From contig NZ_JBFUPK010000003.1 in assembly GCF_041355105.1 (NCBI RefSeq), forward strand, positions 28,245-92,244: a DNA stretch of 64,000 bases. Reading direction: 5' to 3'. Shown piece by piece: positions 50,849 through 59,708 of this stretch. How positions within the stretch are numbered: position 1 is the stretch's first letter; the number at the start of each line of letters is the position of its first letter. Under the pieces are notes generated by a model. That model searched no databases. It was not told where the DNA came from and was given only the letters and a program-made list of their open reading frames with translations. Origin of the DNA: Terriglobus sp. RCC_193 (GTDB taxonomy: Bacteria; Acidobacteriota; Terriglobia; Terriglobales; Acidobacteriaceae). The translations under genes were made by a program, and so were the position numbers.

Positions 50849-51092
50849 GGGGTACCCCCTCCCCCTCTGTTTTTTCTAAAATTGTCTTTCTACTGGAGTT
50901 ACGGCGCGAGTGTCGCTAAAATCGTCTGTCCATTAGGTTTAGGGGCAAAATCGTCTTTCTAAAGCCTTTAGCTGTTAGCTTTTGGCTCTTAGCTTTCCTC
51001 TTGTTTCTATTTTAGTGGTTTGGTGGAAATAACATGCCAACTCTATTTCTTTTGGTTTGTTGAGGTTGGGTGGGTTCAGGGCTTGACAGGTT
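50849..51092 (-). repeat. Right copy of the mirror-image ~250-bp element
   Basis: Read on the minus strand it begins AACCTGTCAAGCCC (51092-51079) and has CTAAAATAGA in the position of the left copy's CTACAATAGA. Its boxes AGACGATTTT, AGACGATTTT and AGACAATTTT start at 50956, 50927 and 50887, and it ends with a G-rich tract and GGGGTACCCC (50858-50849). Box spacings equal those of the left copy exactly. It fills most of the 361-bp gap between cinA and plsY. Confidence 0.85.
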
Positions 51093-51109
51093 CCTGCCCG
51101 TTTCTCAAA

Positions 51110-51178
51110 CCAGCATCCAGATCGCTCCTGATGGGGCGATACCCAGGTTAGCTTCGCGAACCCTGGGGCGCCCGTTTG
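51110..51178 (-). repeat. REP-like stem-loop, inverse orientation
   Basis: The minus strand reads gggcgccccagggttcgcgaag then ctaacctgggtatcgcccc: the same stem-loop module as at 13.9, 26.5 and 41.3 kb but opposite to those, followed by a CGATC/GATCG-type second stem. It sits just outside the mirror-image element, as the forward copy does at 44.8 kb. Confidence 0.85.
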
Positions 51179-51206
51179 TTCTGGTCTTGCTACACTCTAC
51201 CGAGTC

Positions 51207-51842
51207 ATGACCCCGACCGTACTTTGGATCGTTACGTTGCTGGTTGCCTATCTGTTGGGGTCGATTCCCACAGGCTATCTGCTTGTCCGCTTCTTCCGGC
51301 ATGAAGATGTTCGCGCTACGGGGTCCGGCAACATTGGCGCAACCAATGTGGCACGCTCCGGCGGTAAGGGACTTGGTATTGCAACGCTGGTGCTGGATGC
51401 ATTGAAGGGCGCAGTCGCGGTTTCATTTGCATGGCACATGGCACAGCGCATCGGCTTTCCGAGCGGCTATGACCTTGAGGCGATGGCTGGCCTGTTCGCC
51501 GTCCTTGGCCACATGTACACGGTGTGGCTTGGCTTCCGTGGCGGCAAAGGCGTTGCCACGGCCCTGGGTGTGTTTCTATACCTGATGCCGACGGAGACGT
51601 TGTCTGCCGTGGTGATTTTCGCCATTGTCTTCGCACTTACGAAGTACGTATCACTTGCGTCCATCGTCTCCGCTGCAGGACTTGCTGTATTGTGCCTGAT
51701 CTTCGACACGCGGCATCAGATCCTTGTGGACGTTGTCTACGTTGCGATTCCGCTGCTGGTCATTGTGAAACATCACGCGAATATCTCGCGGCTGCTGAAC
51801 CGCACCGAACCCAGATTCGGTGCAAAGAAAAAGGAAGCATGA
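51207..51842 (+). CDS. plsY: Acyl-phosphate:glycerol-3-phosphate acyltransferase
   Basis: A 211-aa inner-membrane enzyme starting phospholipid synthesis. Motifs: YLLGSIPTGYLLVR (motif 1), GSGNIGATNVARSGGKGLG (motif 2) and LGFRGGKGVATALG (motif 3), with about seven hydrophobic stretches. Its stop overlaps the gpsA start (ATGA), coupling acyltransferase with the enzyme that makes its substrate. Confidence 0.96.
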   Translation: MTPTVLWIVTLLVAYLLGSIPTGYLLVRFFRHEDVRATGSGNIGATNVARSGGKGLGIATLVLDALKGAVAVSFAWHMAQRIGFPSGYDLEAMAGLFAVLGHMYTVWLGFRGGKGVATALGVFLYLMPTETLSAVVIFAIVFALTKYVSLASIVSAAGLAVLCLIFDTRHQILVDVVYVAIPLLVIVKHHANISRLLNRTEPRFGAKKKEA

Positions 51843-52831
51843 GCAGGATTGCAATTCTGGGAGCGGGTGCATGGGGTACTGCACTGGCCCTATCGCTGGC
51901 ACGCCAAAAGAAACATGAACTGACACTGTGGGCACATACGCCCTTGCATGTGGACGCGATGGTTGCAACGCGCGAGAACAAGCAGTTTCTTCCGGGCTAC
52001 ACGTTGCCTGAGGATCTCCGCATCTCCAAAGACCTGCTGCAAACGGCACAGGAGCATGACATTCTGCTCTGCGTTACTCCATCAGAATTTGTTGGTGATA
52101 CGGCGTGTTCCATTGCGCCTGTGCTGCGCGAAGATCATATCTTCGTCTCTGCATCGAAAGGTCTGGAGAACGAGACCTTTCGTCGCATGAGCGAAGTGGT
52201 AGCAGCGGCATCGCCTGTTCGCTTTGCGACTCTGGGTGGACCTTCCTTTGCAAAAGAAGTTGCCGCGGCGTTGCCGACGGCGATCGTGCTGGCATCAAAA
52301 GATGCTGAAGCCGCACAGCAGTTGCAGCGCGATTTCTCCTCCGACTCATTGCGCGTTTACGTGAACGATGATGTCACCGGTGTTGAGCTGGGTGGCGCGT
52401 TGAAAAATGTTATTGCGCTGGCAGCAGGCGTTGTTGCGGGTCTGGAATTAGGACACAATGCAGCCGCGGCTCTGATCACACGCGGCATGGCAGAGATGAC
52501 TCGGCTTGCGGTTGCGTCGGGAGCAAGGCCGGAAACGATGGCAGGTCTCGCAGGCTATGGTGATCTTGTTCTCACCTGCACCGGATCGCTTTCCAGAAAC
52601 CGCACGGTGGGTGTGGAGCTTGGCCGAGGAAGAAAACTTCCTGACATCATCGCAGGATTGAATGGCAAGGTGGCGGAAGGTGTTCGCTGCACCAGGGCCG
52701 CACTGGGGCTGGCTGCAAAGTTAAATATTGAAATGCCCATCACGCAACAGATGTACGCCGTTCTGCATGAAGACAGGCCGCCACTGGATGCTATTCGTAT
52801 GCTGATGACGCGACCAGGGCGCAGCGAGTAA
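51839..52831 (+). CDS. gpsA: Glycerol-3-phosphate dehydrogenase [NAD(P)+]
   Basis: A 330-aa enzyme reducing dihydroxyacetone phosphate to sn-glycerol-3-phosphate. RIAILGAGAWGTALA is the dinucleotide fold; SKGLENET, GPSFAKEVA, ELGGALKNVIALAAG (catalytic Lys) and GYGDLVLTCTG are family blocks. The frame runs upstream through plsY, but ATG 51839 is the real start with a 4-bp overlap. It supplies plsY. Confidence 0.97.
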   Translation: MSRIAILGAGAWGTALALSLARQKKHELTLWAHTPLHVDAMVATRENKQFLPGYTLPEDLRISKDLLQTAQEHDILLCVTPSEFVGDTACSIAPVLREDHIFVSASKGLENETFRRMSEVVAAASPVRFATLGGPSFAKEVAAALPTAIVLASKDAEAAQQLQRDFSSDSLRVYVNDDVTGVELGGALKNVIALAAGVVAGLELGHNAAAALITRGMAEMTRLAVASGARPETMAGLAGYGDLVLTCTGSLSRNRTVGVELGRGRKLPDIIAGLNGKVAEGVRCTRAALGLAAKLNIEMPITQQMYAVLHEDRPPLDAIRMLMTRPGRSE

Positions 52832-53019
52832 GTTACTGGCTGCCACTTAGAAGCGACTTATTGCGTCATAGGCAACCTTTTAAGTCCGGAAATTCGATAT
52901 CGGAAACAATCGTTTCGTGGACTACTTACCCCGTTTTCACGGCATCTCTTCTATTTAGTCAGGAATCCGTCGGGCATTGGACCTATGTGCCAAAGACAGA
53001 ACCCTTCCTTAGGAGAGTT

Positions 53020-54600
53020 ATGAAACACGATGGAAATCGTTTCTTTCGACTCGGTGCCGCAGCCATTATTTCCGGTATTTTTGCCTGCAGTTTCAGTGTT
53101 CATGCACAGGAATTAAATCCCACGGGGGACCCGCAGACGTCGCGCACGGGCATTCAGAATGGCGGTCGCCCGGTAGGTGAACTCAATGGGCAGCCTCTCT
53201 ATCGCGTGAATGTCGTCCGCCGCAATCTGGACGCGGTGAATTATCTGCATCGTAGTGGTGACACAAAGCTGGATATGATCGGCACTGTTCTGCTGCCGAA
53301 TGCAAAAGGCAACGCGAAGGTAAGCAGCGGCAAAGGACGTATCACCGTTGACCTGGATGTGGACCGTCTTCCTCCGGCAAATGGTTTTGGCCAGGAGTAT
53401 CTGACTTATGTTCTATGGGCCATTACTCCGGATGGCTCTCCTGCAAACCTGGGTGAGATGCTACCAAGTGGCGGCAAGCAGCGTGTGCAGATGCAGGTGA
53501 CCGTGCCATTGCAATCGTTTGGACTCATCGTGACGGCGGAGCCTTACTTCGCGGTCAAGGTTCCGAGTGACGTGGTGGTTATGGAAAACCACGTGATAGA
53601 AGGTAAGACCAACGGTGTCATTGAACATGTGAATGCGCATTACACACTGCTACCCAAAGGTATCTATGCGCAGACAGATGGATCGAAGACCGTCTTCCGC
53701 CCGATAACTCGCGACGAACATAGTCCGCTGGAACTGTATGAGGCGCATAACGCGTACCAGATTGCTCTGCTTGCCGGCGCGGACAAGTATGCACCTGACA
53801 TTATGGCGAGGGTGAAACAGAACCTGGACAGCGCGGATGCGATGGATCAGGCCAAAAAGCGCGACGAGAAAATGCTGATCACGCTGGCGCGCGAAGCGGT
53901 ACAGCGCGCCGAAGATGCCCGCGTCGTAACCCTGCGGAAGCGCGAACAAGAACGACAGCTTGCGGAAGTGAACGCACGCAAGAATGCACAAGTGGCCGCT
54001 GCGGCAGCAACTCTGGCAGCGCAGCAGCAGGCCATGAATGCAGAGCGTGCTCGAACTGCAGCAGATCGTGAAGCAGCAGAACGTGCACGCGCAGAGGCCG
54101 ATGCCGCTTCAGCAAATGCAGCCGCTGCAGCAGCGCAGCAGAATGTGGTGGCGATGCGTCGCAAACTGCGTGCGCAACTGAATTCCGTACTGGCAACCCA
54201 GGAGACACCGCGCGGACTTGTGGTCACGCTGGGCGATGTTCTTTTCGACACGGCAAAGAGCACGCTCAAACAGAACGCGCAGATATCGCTGGCGAAGGTC
54301 TCCGTCATCCTGCAGCAATACCCCGACCTGAAGCTGCAGATTGAGGGCTACACCGATTCCGTGGGCAGCGACAACTACAACCTGAAGTTGAGCGAGGACC
54401 GTGCCGATTCCACCAAAGCATTTCTCATCAACAATGGAGTGAATCCCGAGAATGTTTCCTCGCTGGGGTTCGGTAAGGCAAACCCTGTGGGGGATAATGC
54501 GAACGCTGCCGGCAGAGCGCAGAATCGCCGCGTTGAAATGGTGGTTTCCGGCCCCTCCATTGGCGTGAAGACGCAGGCAGAACCAGCTCCCACCCATTAA
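53020..54600 (+). CDS. OmpA-family outer-membrane/peptidoglycan-binding protein
   Basis: A 526-aa protein with a signal peptide (about 1-29, ending VHAQ). The first 300 residues are an unfamiliar beta-rich domain containing ITVDLDVDRLPPANG and PYFAVKVPSDVVVMENH. Residues about 290-400 form an Ala/Gln/Arg-rich coiled coil. The end is an OmpA domain: LGDVLFDTAKSTLKQNA, IEGYTDSVGSDNYN, LSEDRADSTKAFL and AQNRRVEMVV, with the peptidoglycan-binding Asp and Arg. AGGAG is 4-5 bases ahead of ATG 53020. A strong terminator follows. Confidence 0.9.
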   Translation: MKHDGNRFFRLGAAAIISGIFACSFSVHAQELNPTGDPQTSRTGIQNGGRPVGELNGQPLYRVNVVRRNLDAVNYLHRSGDTKLDMIGTVLLPNAKGNAKVSSGKGRITVDLDVDRLPPANGFGQEYLTYVLWAITPDGSPANLGEMLPSGGKQRVQMQVTVPLQSFGLIVTAEPYFAVKVPSDVVVMENHVIEGKTNGVIEHVNAHYTLLPKGIYAQTDGSKTVFRPITRDEHSPLELYEAHNAYQIALLAGADKYAPDIMARVKQNLDSADAMDQAKKRDEKMLITLAREAVQRAEDARVVTLRKREQERQLAEVNARKNAQVAAAAATLAAQQQAMNAERARTAADREAAERARAEADAASANAAAAAAQQNVVAMRRKLRAQLNSVLATQETPRGLVVTLGDVLFDTAKSTLKQNAQISLAKVSVILQQYPDLKLQIEGYTDSVGSDNYNLKLSEDRADSTKAFLINNGVNPENVSSLGFGKANPVGDNANAAGRAQNRRVEMVVSGPSIGVKTQAEPAPTH

Positions 54601-54619
54601 CGACAACCGCATAACCACC

Positions 54620-54654
54620 GCAAAACGGGCTGCCTGGGAGGTAGCCCGTTTTGC
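54620..54654 (+). terminator. Terminator after the OmpA-family gene
   Basis: GCAAAACGGGCT (54620-54631) and AGCCCGTTTTGC (54643-54654) pair perfectly over 12 bp around an 11-base loop, with the T run inside the 3' arm. Confidence 0.9.
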
Positions 54655-54707
54655 ATTCCCTGATGATTGCTTGCAGGTGCAGCACGACGGCTGTTTTACT
54701 CAAGGAC

Positions 54708-55487
54708 ATGGGTATCAGCATTCGCGATCGCATTGCATTCGTCACCGGCGCCAGCGCAGGTATTGGAAAGTCAACGGCATTGGCACTCGCAAAAGAAGGC
54801 GCGAAGCTGTTGCTATGCGCGCGTTCCACGAATGCACTGGATGCCATGCGCGATGAACTTCAGCAGGCCGGGGCGCCTGCGGTGCATACGTTTGCGCTGG
54901 ATGTGCGCGATCGCAGCGCAGTGGCAAACGCCATTGCCCATCTTCCTGAAGCGTGGCGCGCCGTGGACATCCTGGTAAACAATGCAGGACTGGCGCGGGG
55001 CCTGGAGAAGTTCTATCTCGACAACATTGACCACTGGGAAGAGATGATCGACACGAACACCAAGGGCCTGTTGTATGTGACGCGCGCGATTCTTCCGGGC
55101 ATGGTGGAACGCAATCGCGGGCATGTGGTGAATCTTGGCTCCACGGCTGGATGGACGGCGTATGCAGGCGGCAGTGTGTATTGCGCGACCAAGGCAGCGG
55201 AAAAGATTCTGTCAGAGGGCATTCGCATTGACCTGATGGGGACGGCCGTGCGCGTTACCAGCGTTGATCCTGGCATGGTGGAGACGCGATTCAGCGAAGT
55301 GCGCTTTGGCGGTGACAAAGAGCGCGCAGCCAAGGTCTATGCCAACACCACGCCGCTGATACCGGACGATGTGGCGGACGCCATTGTCTGGGCCGTGACG
55401 CGGCCTGCGCACGTGAATGTCTCTTCGCTCCTGCTGACGTCCATTGACCAGGCGAATGCCGTGACAATTCACCGTCGGAATCCGTAG
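54708..55487 (+). CDS. SDR oxidoreductase (YdfG/3-hydroxy acid dehydrogenase-like)
   Basis: A 259-aa classical SDR: TGASAGIGKSTAL loop (13-25), NNAGLARGLE (the NNAGLA form is typical of the YdfG group acting on Ser/3-hydroxy acids), Ser in NLGSTAGW and YCATKAAEK. AAGG lies 3-6 bases before ATG 54708. It is not closely similar to the two SDRs at 38-39.7 kb. It precedes the TonB-receptor gene by about 50 bp. Confidence 0.88.
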   Translation: MGISIRDRIAFVTGASAGIGKSTALALAKEGAKLLLCARSTNALDAMRDELQQAGAPAVHTFALDVRDRSAVANAIAHLPEAWRAVDILVNNAGLARGLEKFYLDNIDHWEEMIDTNTKGLLYVTRAILPGMVERNRGHVVNLGSTAGWTAYAGGSVYCATKAAEKILSEGIRIDLMGTAVRVTSVDPGMVETRFSEVRFGGDKERAAKVYANTTPLIPDDVADAIVWAVTRPAHVNVSSLLLTSIDQANAVTIHRRNP

Positions 55488-55536
55488 CATAGTGCACGAG
55501 TCCTTTCGGGCTCCATCACCGTCCAATCGGCATATC

Positions 55537-58500
55537 ATGCGCATGTTGACCAATGAGAGATTACTGTCCGCCCGTGTGCGTGGCTTGAATGCGCCTGCCC
55601 TGGCGCTTGCATGCGTTCTGCTGCCCGGTGCTGCCCTGGCACAGGGTGCCAACGCTTCCCTGTCCGGCATTGTCCACGATCAGACGGGTGCGGTGGTGCC
55701 CGGAGCTCACATTAAGCTGACCGATGCAAACCGCGGCACGGTACGCAGCGTGGACAGCAACAATGCAGGCGTTTATGTGCTGCCGCAGATCGCACCGGGC
55801 GATTACGTGCTGCAGATCACGTCCGCAGGCTTTGCCACCACGGAGCAGAAGCTGACGCTGACCGTGGGACAACATGCAGCGCTGGATGCCGGGCTTCGGG
55901 TAGAAGCCTCTGCCAGCGTTCAGGTAGAGACAACGCCGGAGACGGAGATTGAACGCGAGGATGCATCGCTGTCCACCGTTACAGGTCCGCGCGCCATCCG
56001 CGAGTTACCGCTCAATGGCCGCGATCTAACGCAGCTTACGTATCTTTCGCCGGGCGTGGTGATGTCCCGCCGATTGAATCCGGATTCGCAGGGACTGGGC
56101 AAGCAGATCAGCATCTCCGGTCGTCGCACCAACCAGGTGGCATTCCTGCTGGACGGCACGGATGTAAACGATGCCTATAACAACACACCCGGCGGCGCCA
56201 GCGGCACCATCCTGGGCGTGGATTCCGTAGGACAGTTCCGTGTGCTGGTCAGCGGCTATGGCGCAGAATTCGGACGCACCGGCGGTGGCGTCATCGACGA
56301 GATCACACGCAGCGGAACATCGCAGCTGCACGGCAGCGCATTTGAATTTGTGCGCAACTCCGCGATGGATGCAAAGAACTACTTCGACTCTGCGTCGCTG
56401 CCCATCCCGTCCTTCAGCCGCAACCAGTTTGGCGGATCGCTGGGTGGGCCCATTTCAAAACGCGATTTCTACTTTGGCAACTACGAAGGTCTGCGTCAGA
56501 ACCTGGGCGTGACCACGAGCGCGCTGGTACCGAATGCCACCGCACGCGCCACCGCCGTGGCCAACGTACAACCGTTTCTGGCGATCATCCCTACGCCAAA
56601 CAGCACGGTCTTCACCGATGGCACGGGATACTTCAAGACCACCAATACCAATCGCACCACGGAAGACTTTTTCGTACTGCGCTACGACCATCAGCATTCG
56701 GAACGCACCAACTGGTTCGCGCGCTACCAGTTTGACAACGCGAATGCATACACGCCGGATTCGCTGCAGATTTCTCAAGCGCACAATCGTTCGCGCACGC
56801 AGTACCTGACCGGCCAGATGACGCACAGCTTCAACGACCACCTGGTGAACGCAGCACGCGTTGCTTATAACCGTTCGTACTACACGCTGGAATACACCTT
56901 CATCAAGAACATCCCGGATTCGTTGTCTTTCGTCTCCGGCAGGCCTTTCGGATCCATCAGCGTGACGGGGCTTGCGATGATTGGGCCCATGCGCTTTGGC
57001 CCGAATGTGAACCAGCTTAACCTGTTTCAGGGCGCGGACGATCTGACATGGACGATAGGCCGCCACACGCTGGCCTTCGGTGTGGATGAGAAGCAGATCA
57101 TCTTTCCGCAGGAAGCTGCACAAAGCCAGAACGGTTTCTACCAGTTCACCTCCGTCGCAAATTTCATGGCGGGGGCGGCTTCGAGTGTCGAAGTGGCGCT
57201 GCCCGGTTCGAATCCGCAACGCAAGTGGCGGCAACACATGGACGCAGCGTATGTAACCGATACATGGCGCGCCACCGATGCACTGACACTGACCGGCGGC
57301 ATCCGTTACGAACACACCAGCGTTCCCAACGAAGTTAACGGATTACAGGCCACGGTGCGCAATGTGCTGCTGGATACCGCGGATACGCTCGGGCCCATGT
57401 ACACCGATCCGTCCAAGCTGAACTTCGCTCCACGGCTCGGCTTCGCCTATGTTCCGGGTGAAAAGAACACCAGCATCCGCGGCGCATTTGGAATCTACTT
57501 CGATCCGTTGTGGACAGACTTCTACCTGAATGCGGGCAGCCGCCAGCCACCGTTCTTTACAGTAGGCGGCGTGAAGACGGGAACACCAATCACCTTCCCC
57601 AATACCAACATCACTCCATCGAACTTCAGCCTGGGACGCATCGACGTTGTCCAGTACAACCCAGCCTCACCTTACGTGATGCAGTGGAACCTGAGCGTCC
57701 AGCAGCAACTGCACCGCGGACTTTCGTTCACGCTGGCCTACGACGCCAACCGCGGCGTACACGATCAACGCATCGTGGACGAGAACCAGTCGCTGCCAAC
57801 CTATGTGAACGGCCGCAAGTTCTTCCCAGTCGGATCGAAGGTGCGCAATCCGAACTTCACAGCCATCCGTTACAAGAAAACGGATGGCCTCTCCAGCTAC
57901 AACGCCTTGCAGGCGGTACTGGCATGGCAGTGGCGCAACATCCTGCAACTTCGCTCCACCTACATCTGGGGCAAGAGCATCGACACCAGCTCGCTGGTAA
58001 CGGCGCAGGGCTCTGAGAACGATGTGCCGCAGGACCCCGACTCGCTGGCTGCAGAAAAAGGTCTCAGCAACTACGACCTGCGCAATTACTCCTCGACGTT
58101 CCTGACAGCAAACCTGCCGCGCTTCCGTGGCCCGAAACTTCTCTCCGATGGCTGGCAGTTCAATGCCATTGCCATCCTGGCTTCGGGCGCGCCCTTCTCT
58201 GCTCTTGTGAGCTATGACAGTGCACGCGCCAACTTTGGCACCGGGCCGTCTCCGGAGAGGCCGGACCTTGTCCTGGGGCGCAGTTCCAACCTCATCAAGG
58301 GCGGGCCGGTTCAATACTTTGACCCCACCGCATTCTCACTGCCCGCACCCGGCTACTACGGCAACCTGGAACGAAACACAATGATTGGTCCCGGGCTGGT
58401 CTCTGTGGATACGGCGCTGGCGAAGAACTTCCGCTTCAGCGATCGCATGCGGCTGCAACTGCGGGGCGAGGTGTTTAACCTGCCTAACCGTCCGAACTTC

Positions 58501-58620
58501 GGCATACCATCGCAGCGCAACGTATTCACCACGACAGGCCGTGTGGCCAGCGCCGGAACCATTACGACAACACTTACATCCAGCCGGCAGATTCAACTGG
58601 GTGCACGCTTCGATTTCTAA
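55537..58620 (+). CDS. TonB-dependent receptor, Oar-like with carboxypeptidase-regulatory domain
   Basis: About 1027 aa. A signal peptide (to about residue 36, ALAQ) is followed by a CarboxypepD_reg domain (LSGIVHDQTGAVVPGAHIKL, VYVLPQIAPGDYVLQI), a plug domain (ELPLNGRDLTQLTYLSPG, FLLDGTDVNDAYNNTP) and a C-terminal 22-strand barrel ending in RQIQLGARFDF with terminal Phe. This architecture is typical of the expanded Acidobacteria receptors taking up glycans or other large molecules. The frame opens at GTG 55492; ATG 55537 or 55543 better begins the signal peptide. Shine-Dalgarno is weak for all. Confidence 0.93.
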   Translation: MRMLTNERLLSARVRGLNAPALALACVLLPGAALAQGANASLSGIVHDQTGAVVPGAHIKLTDANRGTVRSVDSNNAGVYVLPQIAPGDYVLQITSAGFATTEQKLTLTVGQHAALDAGLRVEASASVQVETTPETEIEREDASLSTVTGPRAIRELPLNGRDLTQLTYLSPGVVMSRRLNPDSQGLGKQISISGRRTNQVAFLLDGTDVNDAYNNTPGGASGTILGVDSVGQFRVLVSGYGAEFGRTGGGVIDEITRSGTSQLHGSAFEFVRNSAMDAKNYFDSASLPIPSFSRNQFGGSLGGPISKRDFYFGNYEGLRQNLGVTTSALVPNATARATAVANVQPFLAIIPTPNSTVFTDGTGYFKTTNTNRTTEDFFVLRYDHQHSERTNWFARYQFDNANAYTPDSLQISQAHNRSRTQYLTGQMTHSFNDHLVNAARVAYNRSYYTLEYTFIKNIPDSLSFVSGRPFGSISVTGLAMIGPMRFGPNVNQLNLFQGADDLTWTIGRHTLAFGVDEKQIIFPQEAAQSQNGFYQFTSVANFMAGAASSVEVALPGSNPQRKWRQHMDAAYVTDTWRATDALTLTGGIRYEHTSVPNEVNGLQATVRNVLLDTADTLGPMYTDPSKLNFAPRLGFAYVPGEKNTSIRGAFGIYFDPLWTDFYLNAGSRQPPFFTVGGVKTGTPITFPNTNITPSNFSLGRIDVVQYNPASPYVMQWNLSVQQQLHRGLSFTLAYDANRGVHDQRIVDENQSLPTYVNGRKFFPVGSKVRNPNFTAIRYKKTDGLSSYNALQAVLAWQWRNILQLRSTYIWGKSIDTSSLVTAQGSENDVPQDPDSLAAEKGLSNYDLRNYSSTFLTANLPRFRGPKLLSDGWQFNAIAILASGAPFSALVSYDSARANFGTGPSPERPDLVLGRSSNLIKGGPVQYFDPTAFSLPAPGYYGNLERNTMIGPGLVSVDTALAKNFRFSDRMRLQLRGEVFNLPNRPNFGIPSQRNVFTTTGRVASAGTITTTLTSSRQIQLGARFDF

Positions 58621-58645
58621 GGGATTGAATGCACTAGAGCCTGTT

Positions 58646-59440
58646 ATGAGCACGAACGAAAACTCCAGACCGACTCTCTCCGTGGCAATGATTGCCACCA
58701 ACGAAGAGAAGAACCTGCCCCGCACACTGGCCGCCTTGCAGGGATGGGTGGATGAGATCGTCATTGTCGACTCCGGATCGAAGGACCGGTCGCCGGAAAT
58801 CGCCGTCCAGTATGGCGCGAAGCACAGTTACAACCGCGACTTCAAAGGCCACGCCGAGCAGAAGAACATTGCCATTGCACAGTGCACCGGCGATTGGATA
58901 CTGCTGCTGGATGCCGATGAAGTGGTCACCCCGGAACTTGCGGTTGAGATTCAACATGCGTTGCGCAGCACCGCGGTAAATGCCTTCTGGATGCCGCGAC
59001 TGAACATCTTCATCACACGGTGGATGCGTCACGGCGGCCTGTTTCCAGACGAGAAGCTGCGTCTGTTCCGCCGCGGTATGGCCACGGTGGACGAGAGCAT
59101 TGGGCCGCACGGCACACCGCAGTACAACGCGGATAAAGGTCACCTGAAGCACCATCTGCAGCACTATGGTTACCCGGACTTCGCCAACTATCTTGACCAC
59201 ATGAACGAATACTCCACCGGCACCGTGGCCGCACTGTCACGACGTAAAGCCGGAACACCGAACTGGGCGCTGCTGGCGCAGTCGTTCCTCAACCCGTTTT
59301 TCGGATGGGTGAAGAACTACATCTTCCGTTTAGGCTTTCTGGATGGCCCGGAAGGCCTGATCTTCCACCTGAACCACGCCGTCTACGCCCACTGGAAATA
59401 CGTGAAGGTGTGGGAGGCGCGGAAGAAGGCGGCACAGTAA
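58646..59440 (+). CDS. Family 2 glycosyltransferase, WaaE/KdtX-like
   Basis: A 264-aa GT-A enzyme of the WaaE (LPS core beta-1,4-glucosyltransferase) type: LSVAMIATNEEKNLPRTL, IVDSGSKDRS, the LLLDADEVVTPEL DxD site, and the late LNPFFGWVKNYIFRLGFLDG block characteristic of this subgroup. It probably modifies lipid A core or another envelope glycan. It starts 25 bp after the receptor gene. It is unrelated in detail to the GT2 at 34.5 kb. Confidence 0.9.
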   Translation: MSTNENSRPTLSVAMIATNEEKNLPRTLAALQGWVDEIVIVDSGSKDRSPEIAVQYGAKHSYNRDFKGHAEQKNIAIAQCTGDWILLLDADEVVTPELAVEIQHALRSTAVNAFWMPRLNIFITRWMRHGGLFPDEKLRLFRRGMATVDESIGPHGTPQYNADKGHLKHHLQHYGYPDFANYLDHMNEYSTGTVAALSRRKAGTPNWALLAQSFLNPFFGWVKNYIFRLGFLDGPEGLIFHLNHAVYAHWKYVKVWEARKKAAQ

Positions 59441-59544
59441 TATCGCGGATTCTGCCCCTGTTCGCAGGAGAAGAATCCCAACAGGTTCAGCCGCGGCTAG
59501 GCGTTTGAAAATTCCTCTTAGGAAACCGGAAACGCCTTCACCAA

Positions 59545-59700
59545 TTGCAGCATCGTCGGGATTCTTCGCTACGCTCAGAATGACGAACTTCGTTCGTATG
59601 AGCTTCGCTTTGCGAAGCTGGTTCAGTTTGGTGGCCGAAAACATTCTGGAGTATCGGCGCGATGGGATGCATCGGGATTCTTCGCTTTGCTCAGAATGAC
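59545..59700. repeat. REP-like modules, inverse orientation
   Basis: Two inverse copies of the cgggattcttcgct...gctcagaatgac module (about 59557-59583 and 59671-59701) flank a GAACttcGTTC and agcttcgc-tttgcgaagct palindrome region. The 268-bp gap between the glycosyltransferase and the next gene holds nothing else. Confidence 0.88.
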
Positions 59701-59708
59701 AATGCTGC

